DNA from: a virus
DNA: 64,000 nt
Reading direction: 5' to 3' (one strand)
Virus record (IMG/VR): IMGVR_UViG_3300037297_000066
Span: 62,001-126,000 of that record
In this document: positions 1 through 7,612 of the stretch, in pieces
Numbering within the stretch: position 1 is the stretch's first letter
Layout: every line of letters starts with the position of its first letter
Notes under the pieces: model-generated
Databases searched by the model: none
The model's input: only the letters and a program-made list of their open reading frames with translations
What the model was told of the DNA's origin: nothing
Program-made: the position numbers and the translations under genes

Positions 1-1321
1 GGTCTAGGAGACCTTGAAGGATCAGGGCGATCCGGTTGTGCTTCTGGATCTCCCCGGCGATGTGTGCAGCAATGTCGTCGTAGTGAACGTTGGACTGGTC
101 GAACGGTTTGTAATCCCGAACGGTTTGTCGCCTGGATCCTTGATATCTCCAACGATCCTTTTGGGGACAGGTCCTGAGCTTACGAAGCCGCTCCGCCTCT
201 TCTCTCTCCTCTTCCTCCAAGAGCCCTTGGCGCTCATCGTCCGTGATGAGCCTATCCACGCGGTCAGCAAACATTCGGGCCCAGAGCTTGCCCCCCAGCT
301 TTTGCCGATCAAGATCTGGGAACAGCTTCTTGTCGAACTCGATAGCGGTAGCCATACGGTAGAGGTTGTCCCCATTCCGCAGGTACAGGAAAGTCTGCTT
401 ATCCGCTTCATAGGCGAACAAGAAGTTGATGAACTCGGACAAGCTCATGTACGGCCGGCCCTGTTGCTTGGAGTTACGACGGACTTTGAAAGCCACCACG
501 CAGCGAGGGAAGGGGAGGATGCGATCCCGGTTTGCAGGGACGGCCAGCCACTGGTCAAACTCCTCGATGTTCTTGAAGGACATCCCTCCAGTCTGATAAG
601 CGAGCAGGCACTCTTCGTCCATGTAGTGTCGTCGTTGCAGCAGATGCACCTTGGCATCGACGGCCGCACAATCCCCCTCGGTAATCTGGACCACCTTCTC
701 TGAGAGCCCAGCGTAGAGCTCGACGTTGAAGATCCGGCCCTGGATGACGTCTATGACCTTTTCCATGCCCCGAGCTTTAGCCTTAAGGGGGATGAGGTCG
801 GCACACATCCATTCGGCCAGCGCTTTGTTGGCCCGTTCGATCTCTTTGAACAGAGCTGGAAGGGTTTTGTCTTTGGCTTTGACCAAAGCCTTCTCGTACC
901 CCTTCAGGTCCCCGCTTCCGGAGTTCAGAGTGGCCAGGGCCTTCGTTTCGGTTCCTGACTGCAGCTCGGGGCTGGGAGCCACCGCCAACTTGGCGGTGAT
1001 TTCGTGAACCCGGGCCATGAGCTTGGCCACCCGTTTTTGGTACTTGGTTCGCTGGTTCTCGATGAAGTCCTGGGGACGGTGCTCCCGTTCACACACGTCC
1101 CAAAACTCATCCAGGTGGACGCGAGCTATGTAGCAGACTCCCTTTAGCTCGGCGTAGTTCGAGCCAACGTGAACTACACACCCAAGCCAACAACCCCCCC
1201 GGTCGAGGGCATCGTCATGCTTGTCCCCCTGGACCCAATACCACTGGCCGACTTCGACTTTCTCGTTGTCGGGAAGTTCCTTCGTGGGAACTACCTTGGG
1301 TTTGGCAATGGATCGGGTCAT
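1..1321 (-). CDS. Unknown protein, C-terminus beyond left edge
   Basis: A frame of about 440 codons stays open to the edge of the window, so the stop lies outside. I chose the ATG at 1321 because it overlaps the stop of the upstream gene as ATGA, the coupling used throughout this operon. The N-terminal 60 residues are rich in Trp and Gly (it contains EVGQWYWVQGDK) and look like a small globular domain. Residues about 85-170 are Lys/Ala/Leu-rich and probably helical. I recognise no family. The opposite strand is also partly open (14-703), but that frame has no partner genes and no ribosome-binding site. Confidence 0.75.
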   Translation of the reverse strand, partial: MTRSIAKPKVVPTKELPDNEKVEVGQWYWVQGDKHDDALDRGGCWLGCVVHVGSNYAELKGVCYIARVHLDEFWDVCEREHRPQDFIENQRTKYQKRVAKLMARVHEITAKLAVAPSPELQSGTETKALATLNSGSGDLKGYEKALVKAKDKTLPALFKEIERANKALAEWMCADLIPLKAKARGMEKVIDVIQGRIFNVELYAGLSEKVVQITEGDCAAVDAKVHLLQRRHYMDEECLLAYQTGGMSFKNIEEFDQWLAVPANRDRILPFPRCVVAFKVRRNSKQQGRPYMSLSEFINFLFAYEADKQTFLYLRNGDNLYRMATAIEFDKKLFPDLDRQKLGGKLWARMFADRVDRLITDDERQGLLEEEEREEAERLRKLRTCPQKDRWRYQGSRRQTVRDYKPFDQSNVHYDDIAAHIAGEIQKHNRIALILQGLLD

Positions 1322-1608
1322 CCGTCGCTTCTCCACCTCATTCGAGTCAACTGTTGTTCACGCTGAGTGTTGAACAAGGGACTGGAACATCCGGCTCCAA
1401 TCGCCAAGCCTTTTCGGGCGGCTTCATGGGCTTTCCCTGTAGTTTCCAAGAGAAGCAAGCAACGGTATCGTCTGGCTCTCTCGTTCCATTGGAGCCCCGC
1501 ACACACCCCTTTCTCATCCAGGCCGTAGATAGACTGTCCGGCAACACATTGCACTTTCTGGCAACAGTAGCCGCAGCCTACACAGGGGTGTACTGGTGCT
1601 TGGGTCAT
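1318..1608 (-). CDS. YkgJ-like CxxCxxCC zinc/iron-binding protein
   Basis: This 96-residue protein has the N-terminal pattern C9-x2-C12-x2-C15-C16, with a further Cys at 21 and others at about 36, 50 and 74. The CxxCxxCC core is the signature of the YkgJ/UPF0153 family, which is thought to bind zinc or an iron-sulfur cluster; no enzymatic role can be assigned. The protein is close to full length for a small family member. Its stop overlaps the start of the next gene, and its start overlaps the end of the gene before it. Confidence 0.75.
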   Translation of the reverse strand: MTQAPVHPCVGCGYCCQKVQCVAGQSIYGLDEKGVCAGLQWNERARRYRCLLLLETTGKAHEAARKGLAIGAGCSSPLFNTQREQQLTRMRWRSDG

Positions 1609-1853
1609 CTATGCTGGAACCTCTTGGAGTCCACTGCCAGGATGAGCTCGTCTCCCTGGTGGAGTAGCATGACGTTGAGGCCCTCGGCATAGAGTTGACC
1701 AGCCAATCTCAAGTAGGCAGCCAAGACGAAAGACTGATTCGACTTGGGGAGCTCTACGGTCTTTCCGTGCTCTAAGTCGAGTTTCCTCAGAGTCTCCTCT
1801 ACCTGGGGGGCTCGGGTCCAGTTGACAACGGTGATCTTGGTTGGTTCAGGCAT
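1605..1853 (-). CDS. Small unknown protein
   Basis: I took the ATG at 1853 as start because it overlaps the upstream stop as TGATG; the frame also extends upstream to 1901 through the neighbouring gene. The 82 residues begin MPEPTKITVVNWTRAP and contain a hydrophobic middle (about residues 40-62, LAAYLRLAGQLYAEGLNVML) followed by a strand-rich end, suggesting a small alpha/beta fold. No family recognised. It is the third gene of a tightly coupled operon. Confidence 0.65.
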   Translation of the reverse strand: MPEPTKITVVNWTRAPQVEETLRKLDLEHGKTVELPKSNQSFVLAAYLRLAGQLYAEGLNVMLLHQGDELILAVDSKRFQHR

Positions 1854-2038
1854 CACGATCCTTCTCGGTCGAAGAACTCCTCTAGATCCGTCAGGTAGCA
1901 AGCCAGATGGGGTTCTCTTTTGGGTTTTGAGGCGAAGTGTATCTCCTTACGCACCCGATCGATACTCACTACGTAGACGGGAGTCGGCATACCTTTCTCT
2001 CGGTACCTGTCCCCGACCTTTGGGTACTGCAGTTTCAC
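1853..2038 (-). CDS. Small unknown protein, GTG start
   Basis: A GTG at 2038 overlaps the stop of the preceding gene as GTGA, so I prefer it to the upstream in-frame starts that lie inside that gene. The product is 61 residues, starts VKLQYPKVGDRYREKG, and has a compact beta-strand pattern (TPVYVVSIDRVRKEIHFASK) like a small SH3-like barrel. It ends in an acidic helix (LTDLEEFFDREGS). This fold guess rests only on the strand pattern. No catalytic motif is visible. Confidence 0.6.
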   Translation of the reverse strand: MKLQYPKVGDRYREKGMPTPVYVVSIDRVRKEIHFASKPKREPHLACYLTDLEEFFDREGS

Positions 2039-2427
2039 GGGGACCACCCCTTCGGAGGTTTCCACCCCTCGGCAAGAGCCTTCTTGGCCCATTCAGGGAG
2101 GGGCTTGTTCGCCTTGTCCAGGTTCAGCCGGGCGTTGACAGCTCGGAGGGCCTCTCGGGCTACCGAAGTGCTATCGAATCGAAATTCCTGCCCTCTGAGG
2201 GGAAGCTCCAGCCCTTTGTTCTTGCAGAACCCACGAAGAGCATCGATGGCCGTGTCGTTCTCCCAGTTGTTGAGGCGTTCGTTGGCCAGGTAGAGCCCGA
2301 ACTCTCCCTCCACAGGATCGTACCAGGCGATTTGGGTATCATGGGCACGCTCGTCGAGGGCTAGGTACATACCGTCGGGGTCCACGTACCGAGGCACTCT
2401 CTGGGAGGTCTTCTTCTTGGCAGCCAT
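2035..2427 (-). CDS. Unknown basic protein
   Basis: This 130-residue protein has a Lys-rich N-terminus (MAAKKKTSQRV), a strand-rich first half containing WYDPVEGEFGLYLANERL, and a helical second half. It ends KPLPEWAKKALAEGWKPPKGWSP. The segment PLPEWAKKAL recurs as PLPEWMKNRL at the end of the gene at 4113-4547, so the two share a C-terminal motif that may be a divergent relative of the WER tail. Function unknown. Confidence 0.7.
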   Translation of the reverse strand: MAAKKKTSQRVPRYVDPDGMYLALDERAHDTQIAWYDPVEGEFGLYLANERLNNWENDTAIDALRGFCKNKGLELPLRGQEFRFDSTSVAREALRAVNARLNLDKANKPLPEWAKKALAEGWKPPKGWSP

Positions 2428-2433
2428 GGCTCC

Positions 2434-2679
2434 TCAGGTACAGCTACAGGTGTTACGGGGGCCTGGGCCGGCCCCACAGGTCTCGCAGCAGTAGCGCTTC
2501 AGGTAGAGGCAGGTCTCTCGACACGCCTCTGGGTGGGGGTGCTTCCGTTGCTTGCATAGGACGGTACACCGGAAGCATCGCTTGTGGCATTCCGCCTTCT
2601 GGCTGGGAGTGGGTTCCCGATCTGCTCTGGCCACGGTGGCCACGGTCAAGAGGGCCAAGAAAATCGTGAGGTGTTTCAT
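2434..2679 (-). CDS. Small secreted cysteine-rich protein
   Basis: The 81-residue product begins with a clear signal peptide (Lys, hydrophobic core LTIFLALLTVATVARA, predicted cleavage near residue 19). The mature part of about 60 residues contains 11 cysteines, several as CxxC or adjacent pairs, and many basic residues. That composition suggests an exported, disulfide-stabilised or metal-binding peptide. Exported Cys-rich peptides in phages can act at the cell envelope, but nothing here shows the target. The start overlaps the stop of the upstream gene as ATGA. Confidence 0.7.
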   Translation of the reverse strand: MKHLTIFLALLTVATVARADREPTPSQKAECHKRCFRCTVLCKQRKHPHPEACRETCLYLKRYCCETCGAGPGPRNTCSCT

Positions 2680-2816
2680 GCGTTCACCGACAGCAGCCGT
2701 TCGGCCTCATGTTGGAGGACATCGTCCAGAGCCTCTGCTTCGAAGTCGTAGTCGTAGTCGTCGAATTCGTCTTCGGGGAGAGTTTCGGGTTCGTGCTCTG
2801 AAGTGACGTTTTCCAT
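2676..2816 (-). CDS. Small acidic protein
   Basis: I place the start at the ATG at 2816, just downstream of a CACGTGTAGTA promoter box; the frame itself runs back to 2861. The 46 residues (MENVTSEHEPETLPEDEF...) are strongly acidic with alternating Asp/Tyr/Phe, and the last 20 look helical. It is the promoter-proximal gene of the operon that runs leftward to the window edge. No family recognised. Confidence 0.6.
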   Translation of the reverse strand: MENVTSEHEPETLPEDEFDDYDYDFEAEALDDVLQHEAERLLSVNA

Positions 2817-2819
2817 ACC

Positions 2820-2855
2820 ATTACTACACGTGAGGGGGTTGGATCTTAACCCTGC
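2820..2855 (-). promoter_or_regulatory. Promoter of the GGGTTAAGATC/CACGTGTAGTA class
   Basis: Read on the minus strand this is AGGGTTAAGATCC, a short spacer, then CACGTGTAGTA, 5 nt before the ATG at 2816. The same two boxes at the same spacing occur upstream of the genes starting at 3400, 13468 and 54240. The TTAAGA and TGTAGT segments are about 15 nt apart, close to -35/-10 geometry. Confidence 0.6.
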
Positions 2856-3106
2856 TTCCAACCTTTCTGGTGTCTGAGGTCGAAATCCTTCAGGTCAGGA
2901 GGGGTTTCCTCCCACTTTCGAAAAACTCCGTACCATTGAGAGGTGTCGTAGACGAACTCGCCGTCGGTAGTGTATGAAAGAGTGCCGTCTTTCAGTTGGA
3001 GCGCCTCCAGCATCAACCATCGGGGGTGAGGGGAAGGTTGGCATGTATCTCCGTAGAACAGGTAGGTCCCGGGTTCAGTCGGTAGTTGTGTGGACCACTT
3101 GGACAT
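2846..3106 (-). CDS. Unknown protein, possible beta fold
   Basis: An 86-residue protein starting MSKWSTQLPTEPGTYLFYGD; a GTG three bases upstream is an alternative start. The sequence has aromatic beta-strand patterns (GTYLFYGD, LSYTTDGEFVYD, WYGVFRKWEE). The phrase 'PTEPGTYLF' resembles openings of small phage proteins of unknown function. It follows the 3110-3400 gene closely and is probably co-transcribed with it. No catalytic residues stand out. Confidence 0.65.
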   Translation of the reverse strand: MSKWSTQLPTEPGTYLFYGDTCQPSPHPRWLMLEALQLKDGTLSYTTDGEFVYDTSQWYGVFRKWEETPPDLKDFDLRHQKGWKQG

Positions 3107-3109
3107 CAC

Positions 3110-3400
3110 TCACTCCTCTTCTTCGTCCAACAAGAGCGCCTTCACCATTTGAGAAGCGTGAACGAAGGGGCCCACCTTCCGAAGGAACTTCTCCAAGGCT
3201 GCTGTCTTGGCCTTTTCCAAGTCGGTGGTGCCAAGAGGGACCTTGTTGTAGAGGGGGTGGCAGTGGCTCACCCACTCATCCCCATGGCGGAGGTGCTTGG
3301 TGATCACGATACGAACCCGCCCCACATAAGTGGCCCAGGTTCGGGGTTCGACCTTCCCACGTTCACCACGACCGTAACTGGTCTCGTCTTTCCATTCCAT
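3110..3400 (-). CDS. Unknown protein, first gene of operon
   Basis: The 96-residue product begins MEWKDETSYGRGERG and ends in an acidic run (LLLDEEEE). The middle contains a strand-rich stretch (TYVGRVRIVITKHLRHGDEW) and a C-terminal helix. The ATG at 3400 lies 5-6 nt below a CACGTGTAGTA promoter box, so the start is well supported. I recognise no family. Confidence 0.7.
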   Translation of the reverse strand: MEWKDETSYGRGERGKVEPRTWATYVGRVRIVITKHLRHGDEWVSHCHPLYNKVPLGTTDLEKAKTAALEKFLRKVGPFVHASQMVKALLLDEEEE

Positions 3401-3403
3401 GCT

Positions 3404-3437
3404 TCTACTACACGTGAGGAGCCCGGATCTTAACCCT
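3404..3437 (-). promoter_or_regulatory. Promoter of the GGGTTAAGATC/CACGTGTAGTA class
   Basis: On the minus strand the sequence reads GGGTTAAGATCCGGGCTCC then TCACGTGTAGTAG, followed by the ATG at 3400. It matches the boxes at 2820-2855 almost base for base. The remaining bases to 3528 contain two GGGCCTAG copies (about 3439 and 3526) but no gene. Confidence 0.6.
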
Positions 3438-3528
3438 GGGCCTAGAAAAGTCTCTCCTATACCCTACACCGGGGGTTCCCCTTTTCAGACGAGTCCTAGA
3501 TGCCTGAGGCTAAATTCGGACCTTGGGC

Positions 3529-4146
3529 CTAGCCTTGGAGCTTGGACGCATTGTCCAAGTCGAACTTCTCGTCCAGGTAGAACTTCAGGTAGGTGGGTTC
3601 CCCGCCCTTTGGGGTATGTCGAAACTCCACGAACACTCGTCTACCTTCGAGACCAATAGTGTAACCACCGATTCTGCCTGTTCTTCGATGGTGCTCGATG
3701 GCCATCAGGGCGTGGTAGCCGTTGGCGGAGTGGACTTCTGAACGGGTGATCTTGAGAATGAGATCGTCGGAAAGAGCGTGGATGAAGGATTGTATCTCGG
3801 AAGGAGTGAGTTGCTGACCTTCGAGTACTATCTCGATGAGTCCGGCCAGATTGTTTCCTCGCAGTTCGCCGTACCAGATCTCCATAAAGGAGCGGACCCC
3901 CATAGTCACGATGTCAGTCAATACATCTGACGTGAGGGGTTGATCCTTGTATTTGCTTCCAAAGGTTTCTCGTAGTCGGAAGGCTGCCTTTTCAGCGGCA
4001 AGCATCATGGTACCTTTGACGTTGCTCGCACGTACCCCTGTGGAGAGCAGTATAGGAGACAGCACTCCTAGATCTGCCCACGCTTCTTCCAAGGGCTCTT
4101 CTTCGTCTTCACTCAAAGAAGAAGCAACAGTCGGTTCTTCATCCAT
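3529..4146 (-). CDS. Unknown 205-residue protein
   Basis: The frame extends to an upstream ATG at 4188, but I prefer the ATG at 4146 (MDEEPTVASSLSEDEEEP), which gives an acidic N-terminus and a shorter overlap with the preceding gene. Residues about 30-110 are helical (VKGTMMLAAEKAAFRLRE, EIQSFIHALSDDLILK). The C-terminal 60 residues are beta-rich (GGYTIGLEGRRVFVEFRH). No known motif. It overlaps the 4113-4547 gene by about 34 nt and is presumably translated from the same message. Confidence 0.65.
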   Translation of the reverse strand: MDEEPTVASSLSEDEEEPLEEAWADLGVLSPILLSTGVRASNVKGTMMLAAEKAAFRLRETFGSKYKDQPLTSDVLTDIVTMGVRSFMEIWYGELRGNNLAGLIEIVLEGQQLTPSEIQSFIHALSDDLILKITRSEVHSANGYHALMAIEHHRRTGRIGGYTIGLEGRRVFVEFRHTPKGGEPTYLKFYLDEKFDLDNASKLQG

Positions 4147-4547
4147 TCGGGTAAGGGATCCTTGCTGGTGAAGCCAATGGAGACCCATGGGACAGGCTCA
4201 TACTCCAGTTGAAGGATTCGGGACTGCAGCATCAAGCAGTGAAACAGACCCTGAATGATCTTGGCCGAAGCTGGGTTCTTACGTCGAGATTTGATCAACT
4301 GTAGAGCAGAGTTCCTCAACTGCTGCACCACTAGATCTTGCTGAGCTTTAGGGACCAACAACGACACTCGGTGCTGACGGTTCTCTGTCAGGTACAAGGC
4401 TAGAGTCAAGGAAGCCTGGAATCCCTCTGAATCCAACTCTCGTAGATCCAACCCTCTGTAGCCTTGCTCGTATGCTTCGTACAAGCTCTGAGCGATCTCA
4501 CTAGGGGGTGTACCGTAAAGTCGTTGATGGAAGTCACCCAAAGCCAT
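4113..4547 (-). CDS. Unknown helical protein, first gene of operon
   Basis: The 144 residues are mostly helical (HQRLYGTPPSEIAQSLYEAY, then VVQQLRNSALQLIKSRRK). It ends SKDPLPEWMKNRLLLLL; PLPEW-x-K is shared with the end of the 2035-2427 protein. A GGTGTATGGTGA promoter box ends 3 nt before its start codon, which supports the ATG at 4547. Function unknown. Confidence 0.7.
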   Translation of the reverse strand: MALGDFHQRLYGTPPSEIAQSLYEAYEQGYRGLDLRELDSEGFQASLTLALYLTENRQHRVSLLVPKAQQDLVVQQLRNSALQLIKSRRKNPASAKIIQGLFHCLMLQSRILQLEYEPVPWVSIGFTSKDPLPEWMKNRLLLLL

Positions 4548-4550
4548 AGC

Positions 4551-4562
4551 TCACCATACACC
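4551..4562 (-). promoter_or_regulatory. GGTGTA-class promoter box
   Basis: The minus strand reads GGTGTATGGTGA immediately before the ATG at 4547, leaving a leader of at most a few bases. Confidence 0.55.
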
Positions 4563-4864
4563 AGTTACCGTCCGTTGGGATCGAAAAGACTTGGCAGATG
4601 TTCCCGTCTGTGACTAAGGTGCGCCCCTGCGTTGGACTGGCCCACGAGTCTAAATCGGCCGGCCTTTTTGAGTCTGTAAGTGACCTTAAACATTGAGCTT
4701 TTCAGTATATTTAGAGGCAAGACATACCCCTTCCTGTTCTGCGAGTTTGCAATACCTTTCTATGCGTACAGACAAAGTACACGCAGAAAACCCCGTTGAC
4801 CAAAGGGTAGTGCGGGGACTAGCTACGGGGATAGCTTGGTAACACGCCACCAAGGAAAACAACT
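4563..4864. other. 302-nt gene-free divergent intergenic region
   Basis: No open frame of note. At about 4660-4677 there is a GGCCGGCC palindrome followed by five T residues, which could be a weak terminator. A stretch near 4680-4760 is AT-richer than its surroundings (CAGTATATTTAGAGG) and could hold the promoter for the plus-strand gene at 4865, but I see no GGTGTA box there. Confidence 0.4.
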
Positions 4865-5617
4865 ATGGACTCAGTCATCGCTTGGATTCTGTCCTTCATC
4901 GTGATGGTAGCTCCCCCGGGACGCACGGTTTATTACCCGGCGGCTCAAGAGACGAAGGAGGAAGCTGTAGTTCGCTACAACTCCATTGCCCAAGACGTGT
5001 TGGAGGTAGTCTACGATCCAGGCACCAAGCCGTTGTTTCGAGGTCCCAACGGAAGGGCTCAAACGGTGGCTTTGGTACTTAGCATCATGCTGCACGAATC
5101 GGGCTTCCGAAAGGATGTCGATTTCGCCTTGGGGAAGTACAGTCGAGGAGACCAGGGCAACTCCTGGTGTTTGATGCAACACAACATCGGCACTGGACGA
5201 ACGCTGCCTTGGAACACCAAGCACAACCGGGCCCCCAAATGGGGGGACCCTCCAGAAGAGATCCATCCGGGGTACACGGGTCCCGAGTTGATTGCCGATC
5301 GAAAGCTGTGCATCAGCGAAGGGGTAAAGGTCCTCCGGCTGTCCATGGGGGTTTGCCGGAAGCTGCCTCTCGACCAGCGTCTCAGATCCTATGCTTCGGG
5401 TACTTGCGAAAAGGGGGGTAAACAGAGTGCGGTACGAATGGGTACGGCTCTCAGATGGTTCTATAGGAGCCGAAGCAAACGAAACTTCGTGGATTCAGAA
5501 GTCACGGCAGCGGTAGCCCAATTGCTGAAGGAAAGTGCTGAACAGGAGGCCATGGAGGCCGAAAAGCAGCGTGAGAAAGCCGATCAGGCGGCAGCCGGCC
5601 CTATCGCCCAGAGATAG
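4865..5617 (+). CDS. Exported lytic transglycosylase-like enzyme
   Basis: The 250-residue protein starts with a hydrophobic export segment (residues 3-16). It then has a lysozyme-like core: LSIMLHESGF with the presumed catalytic E78, followed by GNSWCLMQHNIGTGR at 98-112, the G-x-x-L-M-Q motif typical of SLT-type transglycosylases that cleave MurNAc-GlcNAc bonds. The last 45 residues are Glu/Lys/Ala-rich and helical. It probably acts in the periplasm or cell wall, at entry or at lysis. It precedes a SAP-like protein and faces a second cell-wall enzyme at 6209-7318. Family assignment is from motifs only. Confidence 0.75.
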   Translation: MDSVIAWILSFIVMVAPPGRTVYYPAAQETKEEAVVRYNSIAQDVLEVVYDPGTKPLFRGPNGRAQTVALVLSIMLHESGFRKDVDFALGKYSRGDQGNSWCLMQHNIGTGRTLPWNTKHNRAPKWGDPPEEIHPGYTGPELIADRKLCISEGVKVLRLSMGVCRKLPLDQRLRSYASGTCEKGGKQSAVRMGTALRWFYRSRSKRNFVDSEVTAAVAQLLKESAEQEAMEAEKQREKADQAAAGPIAQR

Positions 5618-5672
5618 TTTCTGGGTTTCTTGGCTTCTATTTCCTGAGAAATCCAGGGTTTTCGAAGCTAAA

Positions 5673-5691
5673 TCTGCGGTTCAGCCGCAGA
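5673..5691 (+). promoter_or_regulatory. Leader stem-loop, copy 1
   Basis: TCTGCGG and CCGCAGA form a 7-bp stem around the loop TTCAG, followed by GACAA. The start codon of the next gene lies 36 nt beyond GACAA. A similar element, TCTGCGG-CTCA-...-GCAGAGACAA, stands 38 nt before the gene at 12985, suggesting a shared mRNA-leader element. Confidence 0.45.
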
Positions 5692-5732
5692 GACAATCTT
5701 CTTATGACTTCTTCCTTGGCAAGGAGTCATTC

Positions 5733-6212
5733 ATGTCGAATCCGACCACTCAGGAACTAGCTATTCTCAGGAGTCGTCTTGTCAAGGCGGTCCAAAAGAG
5801 ATACCTCGTCGGTCAGCCCCAGCGATACCTGCAAATGCTCGTGTCTGAGACGGGTCAGGACGTGGTTCCAGAAGGCGTCAAAAAAGGATCTGCTGCACAT
5901 CTTCTGCAGCTAGTTGACGAAGCTCTAGCCATTCGTTCGGGTGCCAAGAAGAAGGTTGCTCCCAAGGTTGCTCCCAAGGTTGCTCCCAAGGTTGCTCCCA
6001 AGGTTGCTGTGGCTCCCCCTCCTGAGCCTGAGCCAGAACCTGAGGAAGAGGAAGAAGAGCTCGACCTTTCCGTTCTCCCCAGTGTGAAAACCTTGGAGAC
6101 CTTGACCAAGGATGAGCTGTACGAGTACGCTCAGCAGGTAGACCTCGATGGCCGCTCGGCCATGAACAAAGAGGAGCTACTGAGCGCTCTGAAGGCTTTG
6201 AAGAAGGGCTAG
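5733..6212 (+). CDS. SAP/Rho-N-like domain protein with KVAP repeats
   Basis: The start at 5733 is preceded by AAGGAG; upstream in-frame starts fall inside the previous gene. The 159 residues comprise a helical N-terminal domain (about 1-72), then a linker with five tandem KVAP units encoded by a 12-bp DNA repeat. A Pro/Glu-rich stretch follows, and the C-terminal 45 residues (LTKDELYEYAQQVDLDG, MNKEELLSALKALKK) have the helix-turn-helix pattern of SAP or Rho N-terminal domains, which bind nucleic acid. The domain call is from pattern only; partners are unknown. The gene ends head-on against 6209-7318. Confidence 0.7.
   Translation: MSNPTTQELAILRSRLVKAVQKRYLVGQPQRYLQMLVSETGQDVVPEGVKKGSAAHLLQLVDEALAIRSGAKKKVAPKVAPKVAPKVAPKVAVAPPPEPEPEPEEEEEELDLSVLPSVKTLETLTKDELYEYAQQVDLDGRSAMNKEELLSALKALKKG
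5952..6005 (+). repeat. 12-bp tandem repeat coding KVAP
   Basis: The unit AAGGTTGCTCCC is repeated four times without change, followed by a fifth AAGGTTGC. It encodes the Lys-Val-Ala-Pro linker of the surrounding gene and is a likely site of copy-number slippage. Confidence 0.8.
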
Positions 6213-7318
6213 GTACAGATCCTAGCCCTCCACGCTTCTAGCAACTTGGCCCGGGTCTTGGGTCCAACGGCTTCGTCCTTTTTGAGACCGTTGCGCTCTT
6301 GGAACGTGTAGATGGCTTCTCGGGTCTTTCGGCCCATGACGTCGTCCACACCGTCTCCATTAGGGCCGCTCGACCCGAGGTCGTAGCCCATGTCCACCAA
6401 CTGCTGTTGGATCTCTGCAGTGGTTAGGAACTGGGGTTCCCCGGTTTCAGCTTGGCTCTCAGTGTCGTGTTGAGCCTGCCAATCCTTGAGCTCTTTGGCG
6501 AAGTCCGGAAGGTTCACTCCGTAGAGCTGCTCGATGACCGGTCGAATCTTGTCGTAACGGTGGGGGTAGATGGTAATCTTCGGACCAAAGGTCAGTTCCT
6601 TGAGCACGGAGATACACCAGTCAGAGCTCCACTTCTTGGCTACAGAGGCCCTAACAGCCTTCTGGAGATGCTTTGAGGCGTAGGCAGGGTTGTTGGCTGC
6701 GAAGGATAGAAACGCAGCCCTGAGGGCTCCTGGCCAGCCTGTGTCTGGTGTGGAGTCAAATAGGATGCCTCGGGCTTCCTTGGTAGCAAAAGTACGGACT
6801 CGGGGCACCGTCCAAGCGACCTGGGCCTCCACTGCCTCAGGTTGGGACAGTACGTTGGAAGCCGAGGCCACCCAAAGCTTCACGTGGTCTTTGCTGGCTC
6901 GGTCCCAGGTACCTTTTTGGCCATTGCTGTTGAGGAGGAAGAGCCGCTGCTGGTCTGTTCTTTGCCGGATGGGCTTGAGTTGCCCTTTCCAGAAGAAGTC
7001 TCCTCGGAAGTCTACTCCAGATGCGTCCAGGGCCGGCTGGAGGGGAGCTAGAAGGTCGGGGTTCTTCTTCTGGACGGCGGCCAACAACTTGGAAGAAAGT
7101 CGGTAAATTTCACACCACTGGAAGAAACCCAACGAGATCATGCAACGGTCATAGGCGTTGATGGCATCGGCAGCTCCTCCTTCGGTGCTGGTGATGACGT
7201 TCATCACCAAGTCAGCAGGAGTCGGGTTATCCGGGAGCTTGAACTTGGTCTTGCCCGGGTACCAAGCGCCCTCATACTGCTGGTAGCTTCCCCACTTCGT
7301 ATCGGCTGGAGTGATCAT
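6209..7318 (-). CDS. Lysozyme-like endolysin with C-terminal peptidoglycan-binding domain
   Basis: Of its 369 residues, the last 75 form a PG_binding_1 domain (TAEIQQQLVDMGYDLG, DDVMGRKTREAIYTFQERNG, VGPKTRAKL). The N-terminal half contains STEGGAADAINAYDRCMISLGFFQW, resembling the Glu-containing start of lysozyme-fold murein hydrolases. There is no signal peptide, so a holin or another route would be needed for release. A GTG one codon upstream is an alternative start. The catalytic assignment is an inference; the binding domain is clear. Confidence 0.75.
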   Translation of the reverse strand: MITPADTKWGSYQQYEGAWYPGKTKFKLPDNPTPADLVMNVITSTEGGAADAINAYDRCMISLGFFQWCEIYRLSSKLLAAVQKKNPDLLAPLQPALDASGVDFRGDFFWKGQLKPIRQRTDQQRLFLLNSNGQKGTWDRASKDHVKLWVASASNVLSQPEAVEAQVAWTVPRVRTFATKEARGILFDSTPDTGWPGALRAAFLSFAANNPAYASKHLQKAVRASVAKKWSSDWCISVLKELTFGPKITIYPHRYDKIRPVIEQLYGVNLPDFAKELKDWQAQHDTESQAETGEPQFLTTAEIQQQLVDMGYDLGSSGPNGDGVDDVMGRKTREAIYTFQERNGLKKDEAVGPKTRAKLLEAWRARICT

Positions 7319-7342
7319 CACCTCAGCTACGATACTAAAACT

Positions 7343-7612
7343 CTAAAGCTCAGACAAGATCCGATCCCACACCGTTGGGGCGGGTTTTGGCTCCTGCTCC
7401 TGCTCCTGTGCCCAACGCTTAGCCACTTTCTCCAACTCCACGAGCGGCTCGTTTGTCCTTTCCAAGTCCCCTGCCGGCTGAAGGGGTGGGTCAGGCGTAC
7501 GCCACTGTCTCCGTCGAGAAGCCACCAGCCTCTTGTGCAGACTTCTCATCACAGAGCCGCAGAGAGCGCCCGCCAGAAACCATCCCCACCAGGGAAGATC
7601 CAACCACCACAT
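7343..7612 (-). CDS. Single-pass membrane protein with WER tail
   Basis: The 89-residue protein opens with a Trp-rich membrane segment (MWWLDLPWWGWFLAGALCGSV), then a basic stretch (residues 24-36) that should face the cytoplasm, a Pro/Glu-rich linker, and the tail APTVWDRILSEL. The ATG at 7612 overlaps the upstream stop as TGATG. It is the last gene of the membrane-protein operon that contains the GT51 enzyme. Confidence 0.75.
   Translation of the reverse strand: MWWLDLPWWGWFLAGALCGSVMRSLHKRLVASRRRQWRTPDPPLQPAGDLERTNEPLVELEKVAKRWAQEQEQEPKPAPTVWDRILSEL

Noticed and set aside
14-703. Long plus-strand open frame at the left edge
   Set aside because: It is antisense to an open minus-strand gene coupled by ATGA to its operon, and has no ribosome-binding site.
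4506-4520. GGTGTACCGTAAAG on the plus strand inside the 4113-4547 gene
   Set aside because: It is antisense inside a gene with no open frame downstream on that strand.
2035-4547. PLPEW-x-K ends of two proteins as members of the WER tail
   Set aside because: They share Trp and a following Leu, but lack the T/S-x-W-E/D-R core; kept only as a possible relative.
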